From an uncultured Atopobium sp. (GTDB lineage: Bacteria > Actinomycetota > Coriobacteriia > Coriobacteriales > Atopobiaceae), in contig CALHVU010000003.1 of the NCBI GenBank assembly GCA_938036925.1, forward strand, positions 1 through 42,870: a stretch of DNA of 42,870 nucleotides, given 5' to 3'. Of this stretch, positions 1 through 8,018 are shown one piece after another; position 1 is the first letter of the stretch; every line of letters begins with the position of its first letter. Made by a program: the position numbers and the translations under genes. The notes beneath the pieces are model-generated. The model did no database searches, had not been told where the DNA came from, and worked only from the letters and a program-made list of their open reading frames with translations.

Positions 1-765
1 CTGTGGTTTTAGCGATTTTGCTGCTGGCGCAAGATTGTTGAAGAGGAAGCTTGCTACCTGCTGAATGAATTGCTCGCCTACAGCGGCGTTATCAGGGGCA
101 GGTTCCATGCCTATAGCATCCTGACCAGCAGCGCGCAAAAGCGCGGACAGCTGCTCGTAAGGTTCCGGAGCAATTGGCGATGCATCAAACTGGTCGTATG
201 CCTCTTTGGTAACGACACCTGTTTCTGCTGGTAAAACAATAGCAAGCGGAGCGTCAACAGTAGATGTGTAGGTCTCTACCAACGTATCTCCTGCGCCCAA
301 CATAAGCGATGGTCGTGGATTCAAGAAGAACGCAACGTCTGCGCCTACAGCCTTGGCTACCTCAACTACCAGCGGATCTAGTGGATCAACACCCCAGCGC
401 TGAGCAAGCAGATAGAGCGTTGCGGCAGCGTCGGCAGACGAACCGCCTAAACCGGCCTTCTCGGGAATATATACCTGTACATCAATGGAAACATCTGGGG
501 AAATACCCAACTTATTGGCGAGAAGAACCGCGGCCTTCCAGGTTGTTGTGCGCTCGGGCAGCACGCAAAGCTGCGGCTCATGCGTAACCGTAAGTTCCGG
601 CGCGTCATCGACAACAACTGTGTCGTACAGCGCAACGGGAACCATGAGTGAATCTACTTTATGGTATCCTCGCTGGTCTTTCTGAGTATGAATGCCCAGG
701 TGAAGATTGACCTTGCAAGGAATCTGAATGATTTGGCGTCCAAAATTGGACAACGAGGCAGCCAT
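1..765 (-). CDS. ispE: 4-diphosphocytidyl-2-C-methyl-D-erythritol kinase, 3' end outside window
   Basis: GHMP-family kinase that phosphorylates the 2-hydroxyl of CDP-methylerythritol in the non-mevalonate isoprenoid pathway, in the cytoplasm. The minus frame is open from an ATG at 765 to the window edge (255 codons), so the C-terminus is missing. The N-terminus reads PCKVNLHLGI, the usual IspE substrate-binding start. The GHMP ATP-binding loop PEKAGLGGSSADAA lies near residue 100, and the later VGADVAFFLNP segment matches the conserved GxDVPFfL motif, with Ala in place of the usual Pro. A weak AGG lies about 9 nt upstream of the start. The gene follows the Veg-family gene, an order also known in Bacillus. 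The family is clear; the missing part is probably 40-50 residues. Confidence 0.93.
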   Translation of the reverse strand, partial: MAASLSNFGRQIIQIPCKVNLHLGIHTQKDQRGYHKVDSLMVPVALYDTVVVDDAPELTVTHEPQLCVLPERTTTWKAAVLLANKLGISPDVSIDVQVYIPEKAGLGGSSADAAATLYLLAQRWGVDPLDPLVVEVAKAVGADVAFFLNPRPSLMLGAGDTLVETYTSTVDAPLAIVLPAETGVVTKEAYDQFDASPIAPEPYEQLSALLRAAGQDAIGMEPAPDNAAVGEQFIQQVASFLFNNLAPAAKSLKPQ

Positions 766-804
766 GAATGTGAGCCTAGTCGAAGTAATGCGTGCGCTTC
801 TAAA

Positions 805-1095
805 CTACTCTTCAAACTCGAAGTCAAACAAACGCTCACCGGTCTCAAAATCAAAAAGCTCAACAGTGCCGGTCAGAACGTCAACGTACTGGTAGGACTG
901 GCGGGCAGTGCGACCGCGGCGCTCGCCAACCTCAACGATGAAAAGAGATGGATGGGCCATAACCAGGGTACCTGTGCGCTCAACAATACGAGAACGTCCC
1001 ATGTTAGCCTTGACCTTAAGTTTTTGACCCTGAAGTGCGCTAAGCTTCTCGTGAATCTCGTCTACACGATTAACTGGTGGAATCTCGTTTTCCAT
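805..1095 (-). CDS. veg: Veg-family protein
   Basis: A 96-residue protein of the Veg (DUF1021) family, small SH3-like-fold proteins linked in Bacillus to biofilm stimulation; the molecular role is not settled. The typical pattern is visible: an N-terminal helix (VDEIHEKLSALQGQKLKVKA), then short beta strands ending in a acidic, aromatic tail (FDFETGERLFDFEFEE). The ATG at 1095 follows GGAGG by 4 nt. An in-frame TTG directly before it is too close to the ribosome site to be the start. The gene lies 39 nt upstream of ispE on the same strand, the same neighbour relation as veg-ispE in Firmicutes, so the two are probably co-transcribed. Confidence 0.85.
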   Translation of the reverse strand: MENEIPPVNRVDEIHEKLSALQGQKLKVKANMGRSRIVERTGTLVMAHPSLFIVEVGERRGRTARQSYQYVDVLTGTVELFDFETGERLFDFEFEE

Positions 1096-1262
1096 CAATC
1101 CTCCAAGTCAATCAGTACGTTTGCGATGCGACACGTTGATGTGTCGGAGATTTGTACCGGTCGACAAACAATAGTCAGAATTTCCGAAACTCCACTATAC
1201 GTGGTAGAAAATGAAATCTCAAGGTTTTACGACAAATGTCACGGGAACAACATCAGTCGATT

Positions 1263-1361
1263 GTCAGATTCGCGTCAGATTCGCGAGAAGATAGCGTCAG
1301 ATTCGCGAGAAAAACGCGTCAGATTTGCAACGCCAACGCGTCAGGCATGCGACAGATTTAT
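1263..1361. repeat. 11-bp periodic array 1 (consensus GTCAGATTCGC)
   Basis: Nine consecutive 11-nt units in exact register start at 1263, 1274, 1285, 1296, 1307, 1318, 1329, 1340 and 1351. Units 1, 2 and 4 are identical GTCAGATTCGC; units 6 and 8 are close variants; units 3, 5 and 7 keep mainly the final GC. The array fills most of the 1096-1418 spacer between the divergent veg and 1419 genes. The rest of that spacer shows no gene; an AT-rich TAAAAT at about 1382 could be part of a promoter for the plus-strand gene. The reverse complement of the unit is a rotation of the unit in the array at 3170-3360. Confidence 0.85.
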
Positions 1362-1418
1362 CACAAAAAGATGCCCTCTGATAAAATAAGAAACTAACTC
1401 ACAACACAAGGAGGCCCA

Positions 1419-2156
1419 ATGACTGAGACTCTGGGATATGCCATCAGTAAGACCTGGTATATCGTGCTTATTTTTGTTGCTCTTGCTATCGGAATCGCAT
1501 TCCTTTCCAAAAAGAAATCATCTAAAGCTCTTGTTGCTTTATCAGCGCTTTGCCTGGTATTTAGCGTAGGGTCGTTCGCATTTGGTGGATTGACTGTTTC
1601 TGAAGCACAGTCCAAAGGCGCTTCATCTGACCAGCTCAATTCCATGAACCTCATCGAGCTTGTTCAGGCAAACCAGGCCGCACCAGCTCAGACCTCTGTT
1701 AATGCCGTCAACGAACTCTACAACAAGATGGTTTATGTCTATCAGTACGGCTCGCCTATTGCGCAGTCGCTCGCGAGCGACAATCCCTTTGTTCATCATG
1801 ATCTACCTTGGGTAGCAGCGACTCTTCCTGAACTGAAGAAGCTGCTCGACAAAAACGAAGTAGTCTATGTGTCAACAAACAGTCAGATTTTCAAACAGTT
1901 GCACATTAACCTTGGTGAAAACGCCGTCGAGCCTTTTATATTCTTTGTTACTTCGGTCAATCCAGCCGGTAGAGTTTTCCCACTTTCAACTGGTGATATG
2001 TCTCGTGCTGGCAAAAAAGATGGCGATAAAATCACGTTTGGTGACAATCTTGAGTTTACGCTTCGCACGGTTCATACCAATAACGGTGACTATGTACTTG
2101 CCCTTAACTACCAGACCCTTTTAGCTCTCAGTCGTTACTTCAGGGATTATAAGTAA
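1419..2156 (+). CDS. Unknown membrane-anchored protein
   Basis: Not recognised. The 245-residue protein starts with two hydrophobic helices (about residues 12-30 and 38-58) separated by a basic KKKSSK loop, followed by a soluble domain of about 185 residues without cysteines. A two-helix N-terminal anchor with a large C-terminal domain, topology undecided, is all that can be read. The ATG at 1419 has AAGGAGG 5 nt upstream. It is a single-gene unit: the 11-bp array lies upstream and a strong hairpin terminator separates it from convergent nagB. It looks like a real gene from its ribosome site, codon use and terminator. No function is proposed. Confidence 0.75.
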   Translation: MTETLGYAISKTWYIVLIFVALAIGIAFLSKKKSSKALVALSALCLVFSVGSFAFGGLTVSEAQSKGASSDQLNSMNLIELVQANQAAPAQTSVNAVNELYNKMVYVYQYGSPIAQSLASDNPFVHHDLPWVAATLPELKKLLDKNEVVYVSTNSQIFKQLHINLGENAVEPFIFFVTSVNPAGRVFPLSTGDMSRAGKKDGDKITFGDNLEFTLRTVHTNNGDYVLALNYQTLLALSRYFRDYK

Positions 2157-2214
2157 TTTTCAGAGCGTCGTTAAACACCCGCGTACAACGCTTACACATC
2201 ATAAACTGCAAGAA

Positions 2215-2244
2215 AAAACTCCCATTCACCTGAATGGGAGTTTT
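2215..2244. terminator. Bidirectional terminator between the 1419 gene and nagB
   Basis: Perfect 14-bp inverted arms (2215-2228 and 2231-2244) with T-rich sequence on one side and A-rich sequence on the other. It can end transcripts from both convergent genes. Confidence 0.9.
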
Positions 2245-2308
2245 GTTTTCTCGACAAATGCTTTTAAAGCTATTAAGAAGCCTTTTGGATGCTTTGGACA
2301 ACCAGACT

Positions 2309-3043
2309 TTACTCAGCTGGGCAGAGCGAGAGGGCGGCCTCGTCAGCAATAACGGTGCAGTTAGTATGAAGCTGCAGGATAGAGGCTGGGCACTGAGGCG
2401 AAACGTTGCCGTAGCACATGTCGTAAACAGCCTTAGCCTTGTCCTCGCCGCTAGCCACAATCAGAATGCTGCGCGCAAACATGATGGTCTGCGTACCCAT
2501 GGTGTAAGCCTGGCGAGGGACGTCCTCCATGCGCTCGAACAGTCGGCTATTTGCCTGAATAGTGCTCTCGGTGAGGTCAACGCAGTGCGTACCCTTGGAG
2601 AAATGGTCGTCAGGCTCATTGAAGCCAATGTGACCATTGTGGCCAATACCAAGAAGCTGCAGGTCAGGATAGCCGGCTTTAGCAACAAGCCTATCGTACT
2701 CGGCGCAAGCTGCCTCGACGTCAGGATTAGAGCCGTCGGGCACATGAGTGTTCTCAAGATCAATATTTACCAGGTCAAAGAGGTTTTTGCGCATGAAATA
2801 GTGATAGCTCTGAGGATCGTCGTGAGAAAGACCGCGGTACTCGTCAAGGTTGTACGTAGAAACCTGCGAGAAGTCCAAATCTCCCCTCTTGCACCAGTCA
2901 GCAAGCTGGGAATAAGTACCAATTGGTGTTGAACCAGTTGCCAGACCAAGGACGCAATTTGGCTTCAGAATAATTTGTGCAGAGATGACATTTGCAGCTT
3001 TTCTGCTCATGTCCTCGTAATCGCGGGTACGAACAATCCTCAT
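2309..3043 (-). CDS. nagB: Glucosamine-6-phosphate deaminase
   Basis: Converts glucosamine-6-phosphate to fructose-6-phosphate and ammonia, the last step of amino-sugar catabolism, in the cytoplasm. The 244-residue length is that of the short, Bacillus-type enzymes. Visible motifs: phosphate-binding LATGSTPIGTY near residue 35, the catalytic-Asp segment TYNLDEYRG near residue 65, and GIGHNGHIGFNEP near residue 130, which holds the catalytic His. The start MRIVRTRDYEDMS at 3043 has GGAGG 6 nt upstream; longer in-frame readings lack this support. No nagA lies beside it, so the substrate must come from elsewhere. It stands alone between terminators, with the 11-bp array 2 in its upstream region. 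Confidence 0.95.
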   Translation of the reverse strand: MRIVRTRDYEDMSRKAANVISAQIILKPNCVLGLATGSTPIGTYSQLADWCKRGDLDFSQVSTYNLDEYRGLSHDDPQSYHYFMRKNLFDLVNIDLENTHVPDGSNPDVEAACAEYDRLVAKAGYPDLQLLGIGHNGHIGFNEPDDHFSKGTHCVDLTESTIQANSRLFERMEDVPRQAYTMGTQTIMFARSILIVASGEDKAKAVYDMCYGNVSPQCPASILQLHTNCTVIADEAALSLCPAE

Positions 3044-3098
3044 GTCTACCTCCAAGACAGAAGTCACAGTTACATTTAGTTTAACATTTGAAGCAAGC

Positions 3099-3146
3099 AA
3101 AAAAGTAACCGGTCGGCGAGAAGAACAAATATCTCGCTGACCGGTT
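3099..3146 (-). terminator. Terminator after rdgB
   Basis: Inverted arms 3107-3121 and 3132-3146 (14 of 15 positions pair), followed on the minus strand by a T-run at 3104-3099. The left arm contains one copy of the GGCGAGAA word (3115-3122), and the right arm has a near-complement. Confidence 0.8.
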
Positions 3147-3169
3147 TTGACCTGTTATATGGGGTGTTT

Positions 3170-3360
3170 CTGTCGCTATTCTGTCGCAATTCTGACGTGA
3201 AATTGACGTGAAGCTGACACGAGCCTGACGCAAACCTGACCCAGCGGTAGTTTTCTGTCCGAAATCTGTCGCAAGCCTGACGAGAATCTGACAGAGTGGA
3301 GGTTATCTGTCCGGAAGCTGACGCAAACCTGACGAGAATCTGACGCGAAACTGACGCAGG
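3170..3360. repeat. 11-bp periodic array 2 (consensus CTGACGCRAAN) with 52-bp higher-order period
   Basis: Unit starts (CTG, or TTG at 3203) fall at 3170, 3181, 3192, 3203, 3214, 3225, 3236, then 3255, 3266, 3277, 3288, then 3307, 3318, 3329, 3340, 3351. All steps are exactly 11 nt except two of 19 nt, whose longer units resemble each other. That gives a higher-order repeat of 52 nt (3 x 11 + 19). With the terminator at 3099-3146 it fills the 3044-3371 spacer between rdgB and nagB. Confidence 0.9.
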
Positions 3361-3371
3361 GCCTCCGTTGT

Positions 3372-4022
3372 CTAGCTCAGAAGCTGCTTGGAAAGATCTT
3401 GCAGAGCGTGGAAGCGGTGAGAAATGGCGTTCTTCTCGTCAGGCTCAAGCTCTGCCATGGTTTTACCTGGAGCATCCTCTGGCCAGAAAAGTGGATCGTA
3501 GCCAAAGCCGTTCTGACCCTTTGGCTCGTGGCCAATAACGCCCTCGCAGTCACCCTCTCCTACCAGCACAGCTCCGTCTCTATAGACCAGAGCGACCGTG
3601 GAGTGGAAGCGAGCAGTGCGGTCCTCATCAGCAACATCGGCAAGCTCTGCCAAGAGCTTCTGATTGTTTGCAGCATCATTGCCATGCTCGCCAGCATAAC
3701 GAGCAGAATAGATTCCAGGAGCTCCGTCCAGAGCGTCAACGCAAATGCCGGAGTCGTCTGCAATAGCCGCTACGCAATCTACCTCGTCAAGCGCGGCCAT
3801 TGCCTTGATCAGAGCGTTATCGCGGAACGTTTGACCGTTCTCCTCTGGATCAGGAAAATCGCCCAGCTGGCCAAGAGCTACAAAGCTCATACCAGGCATT
3901 ACCTTAGAGAGGATAGCCTCAATCTCAACAAGTTTGTGAGCGTTGCCTGTTGCAACTACCACGGTTGTATTTGGATCAAAGGTCACAGCGTTAGAACCCT
4001 GATTTTCACTGTTTTGACTCAT
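3372..4022 (-). CDS. rdgB: XTP/dITP pyrophosphatase (Ham1/RdgB family)
   Basis: House-cleaning pyrophosphatase that hydrolyses ITP, dITP and XTP to monophosphates so that deaminated purines stay out of nucleic acids. The 216-residue protein has the family start VVVATGNAHKLVEIEAIL after a short variable N-terminus, the active-site segment ADDSGICVDALDGAPGIYSARYAG near residue 90-110, FGYDPLF near residue 170 and SHRFHAL near the C-terminus. The ATG at 4022 lies 2 nt after the stop of rph, so it is translated from the same message. The rph-rdgB pairing is common in Gram-positive bacteria. Confidence 0.95.
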   Translation of the reverse strand: MSQNSENQGSNAVTFDPNTTVVVATGNAHKLVEIEAILSKVMPGMSFVALGQLGDFPDPEENGQTFRDNALIKAMAALDEVDCVAAIADDSGICVDALDGAPGIYSARYAGEHGNDAANNQKLLAELADVADEDRTARFHSTVALVYRDGAVLVGEGDCEGVIGHEPKGQNGFGYDPLFWPEDAPGKTMAELEPDEKNAISHRFHALQDLSKQLLS

Positions 4023-4024
4023 GG

Positions 4025-4786
4025 TTACTCCCTAAATCCAGTCACTTGATTCTGCAGGTCAACAAGGTGAGCGATGCCAACTTGACCAAGTTCGAGCAGC
4101 TGGTTAAGTTGTTCTCGATCAAACGGACCTCCCTCGCCTGTTCCTTGTACTTCAATTATCTGTCCAGTTTCTGTTCCGACAAGATTCATGTCAATGTCAG
4201 CATGAGAATCCTCGGGATAGTCAAGGTCCAGCAGCGGCTTGCCATTCACATATCCCATAGAAATCGCAGCTACCTGTCCTGTAAGAGGAAGTCTGGGCAG
4301 AATGTCCTTCTCGACAAGTGAATAGAGTGCGTCGTGAAGTGCCACCCAAGCACCGGTGATACTTGCGGTTCTGGTGCCGCCGTCTGCCTGAAGAACGTCA
4401 CAATCCAGCGTGATGGTGTACTCGCCCAGGCGGTTGAGGTCAACAACGGAGCGCAGCGAGCGGCCGATCAGGCGCTCAATCTCCATGGAGCGGCCCTTGC
4501 GATTAGCGCGCTCTCGCTTGGTGCGACGGTTAGTTGACGCAGGTAGCATGGCATATTCCGCCGTGACCCAACCCGCTCGAGAGCTGCGTCTCCAAGCGGG
4601 AACGCCTTCCTCGACGGTAGCGGTGCACATCACGCGCGTATCGCCAAAAGTGACAAGACACGATCCATCAGCGTTCTTCATAACGTTGCGCTCAAGGGTG
4701 ACGGAACGCATCTGGTCCCACGCGCGGTTATACGAACGTAAAACTTGCAAAGAAGCGTTAGATTGCAGCGTAGAGTCAGATTTCAT
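4025..4786 (-). CDS. rph: Ribonuclease PH
   Basis: Phosphate-dependent 3'-5' exoribonuclease that trims tRNA precursors next to the CCA end; a hexameric cytoplasmic enzyme. Diagnostic segments: SNRRTKRERANRKGRSMEIERL-type region (here STNRRTKRERANRKGR, residues about 75-90), LIGRSLRSVVDL, and DCDVLQADGGTRTASITGA near residue 125-140. The chosen start MKSDSTLQ (4786) is preceded by AAAAGGAA at the right distance. A GTG 15 nt upstream overlaps that ribosome site and is unlikely. This gives 253 residues, slightly longer than the usual 240-250 because of a Ser/Gln-rich N-terminus. First gene of the rph-rdgB operon. The 164-nt upstream spacer (4787-4950) holds a possible minus-strand -10, TATACT, near 4843-4848. 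Confidence 0.95.
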   Translation of the reverse strand: MKSDSTLQSNASLQVLRSYNRAWDQMRSVTLERNVMKNADGSCLVTFGDTRVMCTATVEEGVPAWRRSSRAGWVTAEYAMLPASTNRRTKRERANRKGRSMEIERLIGRSLRSVVDLNRLGEYTITLDCDVLQADGGTRTASITGAWVALHDALYSLVEKDILPRLPLTGQVAAISMGYVNGKPLLDLDYPEDSHADIDMNLVGTETGQIIEVQGTGEGGPFDREQLNQLLELGQVGIAHLVDLQNQVTGFRE

Positions 4787-4950
4787 AGCGTTCCTTTTCA
4801 CATCTGCATAGAAAAGCAGTTAGTTATTTTTGAAACGACTCTAGTATACCTGTCTGTACACCGCCCTCTGAAACACTTTATTGTTGCTCTTGTTGGTATT
4901 ACTTTGTTGCTATTTATTGCTATTTGTTGCCACTGCCTTTAACGTAATGA

Positions 4951-6336
4951 CTAAATATGCATTGATAATGCGTTCTTTTTAGCTCCGATATACGTAATAA
5001 AGAAATACACTACAAAACCAAAAAGTGTGAGTAATGCAACAGGCCAAATGCTTGGCTCGATGGCAGTTTGGAACATTTCTACGCTCATAAAACGAATAAC
5101 ATTAAGTCCAAAAATTGCATGAATCACGGTAAAAATACCCGGGAACAAAAAATTACACAGTACGCCAGTAAGCAAACTTTTTGAAAGTATTTCTCGAGAA
5201 GCCCCTAATTCATACAGCTTGTAATACCTCTCTTTATTGTCTGCAGCAAGCGAAAGCTGTTGAACTGCCAAAATGACGGAAGAAAATACAAGTAACACAA
5301 CCGCATAAAAAGAACAGGTGAATACAATAACGCCAAAAGGTCCAGAAACATCCGAAGCACTCATATCCTGTGAAGAAATTACCTCAAAAATTTGAGTGCG
5401 AAGAACAACAGCAAAGACAAACATGCACATACCTACAGAAGATAGGGCTGCTGAACACGTCATGGCTTTGGAAGCGTTGCGTGCCACACCTTCAGCTTGA
5501 CGCACAGAAAATGCGTTTAACCCTCGATACCATATACCTGGAATTTTCTTAAGAACGCGTGGAAGTAACACAAGTGTTGAACGGAACACAAAAAATGATC
5601 CAAAAATGGCACAGGCACCAAAAGGAATCATGAAACCAATAAAGGCAAACGGAACCTGAGCGCACACAACATAAACAATTGCCAGCAACAAAACACCTAT
5701 ACATGCATCAAAGATTGCTCGTAAAATTGAAAGTGGTTTTGATGAATCATTTTCTTTTTTTGCAGACATCATCTGCAATAACGTAGACTTCTTTAAAATG
5801 CGCTTACTACCCCAGGAGAGCACGAACATCGTTATAAAAAATATTATTGTTGTCACAATGGCACCCAATGGAGAAGCAACAACAACAAATTTCATTGGTA
5901 GGGCGTATGACCAGCTTACAATCATTTCTACAAACGGCGAAATAGCAATACCTACTACAATTCCACCAATAAGCGCACTTCCTGAAACCAGAATAGTTTC
6001 ATATCGCAATATGCTAATGACATCTTTCTTTTCAAGACCCGCAAATTCATATAAAGCAAATTCGGGAAGACGTCGACGAATCAAAAATTTATTTGCGTAT
6101 GACGTAACATTCAAAAACACCAAAAAAGGCAAAATACCAAATGCTAGGCTGTAATTTGCCTCCGAAACAAAAAGTGAACGGACCGATTCGTCATTCACTA
6201 AGGCAAATAAATAATCTCCAGATGCTGCATATGAATACATGAGGCAGGCACCCGTTGCCAATGCAGCAAAATAAACCCCAAAGTCGCTAAGATTACGGCG
6301 TACATTTCCAACTACAATTTTTATTAACAAATTCAT
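4951..6336 (-). CDS. Orphan FtsX-type ABC transporter permease
   Basis: A 461-residue membrane protein with about ten hydrophobic segments in the FtsX/MacB/BceB-type arrangement: an N-terminal NVRRNLSDFGVYFAALATG helix, a cluster of three helices between residues 55 and 170, a middle pair, then three helices at the C-terminus ending in ITYIGAKKNALSMHI. The EFALYEFAGLEKKDVISIL and YYKLYELGASREILSKS segments are the coupling-helix regions repeated in the two halves of such permeases. BceB-type antimicrobial-peptide permeases are longer (about 650) because of a large extracellular domain that is missing here. No ATPase or two-component system lies beside it. The ribosome site is weak (AAGGGC about 9 nt upstream). 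The gene is visibly more AT-rich than its neighbours, which may mean acquisition. Confidence 0.8.
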   Translation of the reverse strand: MNLLIKIVVGNVRRNLSDFGVYFAALATGACLMYSYAASGDYLFALVNDESVRSLFVSEANYSLAFGILPFLVFLNVTSYANKFLIRRRLPEFALYEFAGLEKKDVISILRYETILVSGSALIGGIVVGIAISPFVEMIVSWSYALPMKFVVVASPLGAIVTTIIFFITMFVLSWGSKRILKKSTLLQMMSAKKENDSSKPLSILRAIFDACIGVLLLAIVYVVCAQVPFAFIGFMIPFGACAIFGSFFVFRSTLVLLPRVLKKIPGIWYRGLNAFSVRQAEGVARNASKAMTCSAALSSVGMCMFVFAVVLRTQIFEVISSQDMSASDVSGPFGVIVFTCSFYAVVLLVFSSVILAVQQLSLAADNKERYYKLYELGASREILSKSLLTGVLCNFLFPGIFTVIHAIFGLNVIRFMSVEMFQTAIEPSIWPVALLTLFGFVVYFFITYIGAKKNALSMHI

Positions 6337-6478
6337 AGTATATTGCCCTTACTCTATTGGCTTTAACAACATCGTCTTTATATTTATCTGCATTTTTATA
6401 ATGCGCCACATACCTAATTGATACCATCGAACTAACTTACAAAAAGGTGACGATCTTATAAGAAAAAGAGCAGCCGAT

Positions 6479-6507
6479 AAAAAACGCGACACCCGAGGGC
6501 GCCGCGT
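6479..6507 (-). terminator. Terminator after tRNA-Val
   Basis: Imperfect stem with ACGCG/CGCGT outer and CCC/GGG inner pairs (6484-6507), followed on the minus strand by a T-run at 6484-6479. It lies directly downstream of the tRNA on its strand. Confidence 0.7.
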
Positions 6508-6516
6508 GAGGTTCCA

Positions 6517-6592
6517 TGGTGGGCGATGAGAGATTTGAACTCCCGGCCTTGTGCGTGTAAAGCACCTGCGCTAGCCGCTGCGCCAATCGCCC
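6517..6592 (-). tRNA. tRNA-Val(TAC)
   Basis: A 76-nt cloverleaf on the minus strand with the CCA end encoded (6519-6517). Acceptor arms GGGCGAT/ATCGCCC pair fully. The D stem is GCGC/GCGC, the anticodon loop TTTACAC gives anticodon TAC (valine), and the T arm GGGAG-TTCAAAT-CTCTC has one G-T pair. The outer pair of the anticodon stem (27-43) is a G-A mismatch. Flanked by its own terminator at 6479-6507. Confidence 0.95.
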
Positions 6593-6638
6593 GTGACTGT
6601 AGAAGTTTATCACAGCTTCTACAATTCTTAAACGGCAA

Positions 6639-8018
6639 TTATGAATTCAACGGTTTCATTTGCTCAACTTCTGCACGCACTGCCACGCCATCCAGCTTGG
6701 CAAGTGGTGTTTCCGTCCGTTTTGCCAGAGCACATGCACTACCCATGGCGTCGCCCATATCGGTAACTGTTGGAATAATACGAACACTAGCCTGCATCAA
6801 AAATGTTGTAGAGATGCAACGTCCAATAACTCCCAGGTTATTGATGTGCTTGGTGACCATCGAGCGGAATGGAATCTCGTAATAATCACCCTGCTTGTAG
6901 GTGTTTTTGTGGAAAAGACCACCCTTATTGGAGTGAACGTCAATATACCAATCACCACGAACAAGGCCGTCATCAAACCGAGCCTGATTAACGTAATCTT
7001 CCTCGGTAAGCATTGTCTGACCTTCAACACGCCAGCTCTCACGAACACCCAAAAGTGAAGCCTGCTCCATAAGATAGCTTTGCTCAAATCCAGGCATCAT
7101 ACGCTGCAAAAACGTAACAAGACGGCGAATACGAGCGTGCGCCTCAACTGTTGCGTTAGAACGTGCGGCTCCTGAAGTATTTTTTTGCATGCTTGCAATG
7201 TGTGGACAATTTAGCGCCATGCAACCAGGCTTTCCAGGAAGCGAGAAGATCTGGTAATAGCGCAAGTCCTCTTCTTCAAGAATGCCTGCTTCAATTCCTT
7301 CACGGAACTTTGGCTCCAACTTAAAATTCTTCCCCGCAACCATTGCGGACTCAAAGAAATATCCCTCAACCAATGGCGAGAAGTGATCATCAAGTGAGAG
7401 TACATAGTCTCTATAGCGCTCCACATCAATGCCACCCATGGTAAAACGCAGACTGCAAACCTGATTGATGCCGTCCTCATCACCAGCCGCAACTGGCACA
7501 CCGGAAGCTCTAGACAAAACAGCATCGCCTGAAGCATCAATCCATGTTTGAGCTGTTACTGCAATCAATCCTTCAGTTGAGGCAAGAATTGCGTGTGTAA
7601 TGGTTTTCTCGTCATCTGCATCTGACAAAACAGCAGCTACAAGAGATGTATCGTAGAGGATTTGACCGCCCTTTGTAGTGTAGAGCTGCTCGTATACCTC
7701 TCCCAAACGCTCGGGAGCAAACCAAATCATCGTAGTGTAGTCATCGCGTGTTGCATCACCTGAGGCCAAAAGCTGCTGTTCAATGGTAGAAAGAACAGGT
7801 AGATGACGGACATACGACGGCATCATAGGGCATACAAGCGCTCGTGTAGCAGAGCCTCCAAGCAAATTTGATTTATCCACAATAAGCGTAGAGAGGCCCT
7901 CATTAACACAACGGATTCCGCAGGCAGAGCCAGAAACACCGCCTCCAATGATGACTACATCAAAACTTCCAACAACAGGAATCTGCAGGTTATTCCAGGT
8001 AATTTCTTTATGATTCAT
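6639..8018 (-). CDS. FAD-dependent oxidoreductase (FAD_oxidored type)
   Basis: A 459-residue flavoprotein. It has the Rossmann dinucleotide fold near residue 20 (DVVIIGGGVSGSACGIRC), a second strand ending LIVDKSNLLGGSATRA, and the family's AQTWIDASGDAVLSRASG segment near residue 170, followed by MGDAMGSACALA close to the C-terminus where FAD is usually closed in. These mark the FAD-dependent oxidoreductases related to fumarate reductase flavoproteins; the substrate cannot be read. Start MNHKEITWNN at 8018 has AGGAGG 6 nt upstream. This start lies 11 nt inside the end of the HExxH gene, so the two are translationally coupled. Last gene of the hydantoinase block. No signal peptide, so probably cytoplasmic. 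Confidence 0.85.
   Translation of the reverse strand: MNHKEITWNNLQIPVVGSFDVVIIGGGVSGSACGIRCVNEGLSTLIVDKSNLLGGSATRALVCPMMPSYVRHLPVLSTIEQQLLASGDATRDDYTTMIWFAPERLGEVYEQLYTTKGGQILYDTSLVAAVLSDADDEKTITHAILASTEGLIAVTAQTWIDASGDAVLSRASGVPVAAGDEDGINQVCSLRFTMGGIDVERYRDYVLSLDDHFSPLVEGYFFESAMVAGKNFKLEPKFREGIEAGILEEEDLRYYQIFSLPGKPGCMALNCPHIASMQKNTSGAARSNATVEAHARIRRLVTFLQRMMPGFEQSYLMEQASLLGVRESWRVEGQTMLTEEDYVNQARFDDGLVRGDWYIDVHSNKGGLFHKNTYKQGDYYEIPFRSMVTKHINNLGVIGRCISTTFLMQASVRIIPTVTDMGDAMGSACALAKRTETPLAKLDGVAVRAEVEQMKPLNS

Noticed and set aside
1263..3360. The two 11-bp arrays as CRISPR
   Set aside because: The period is 11 nt with no unique spacers and no cas genes nearby; CRISPR repeats are 24-40 nt with similar-sized spacers.
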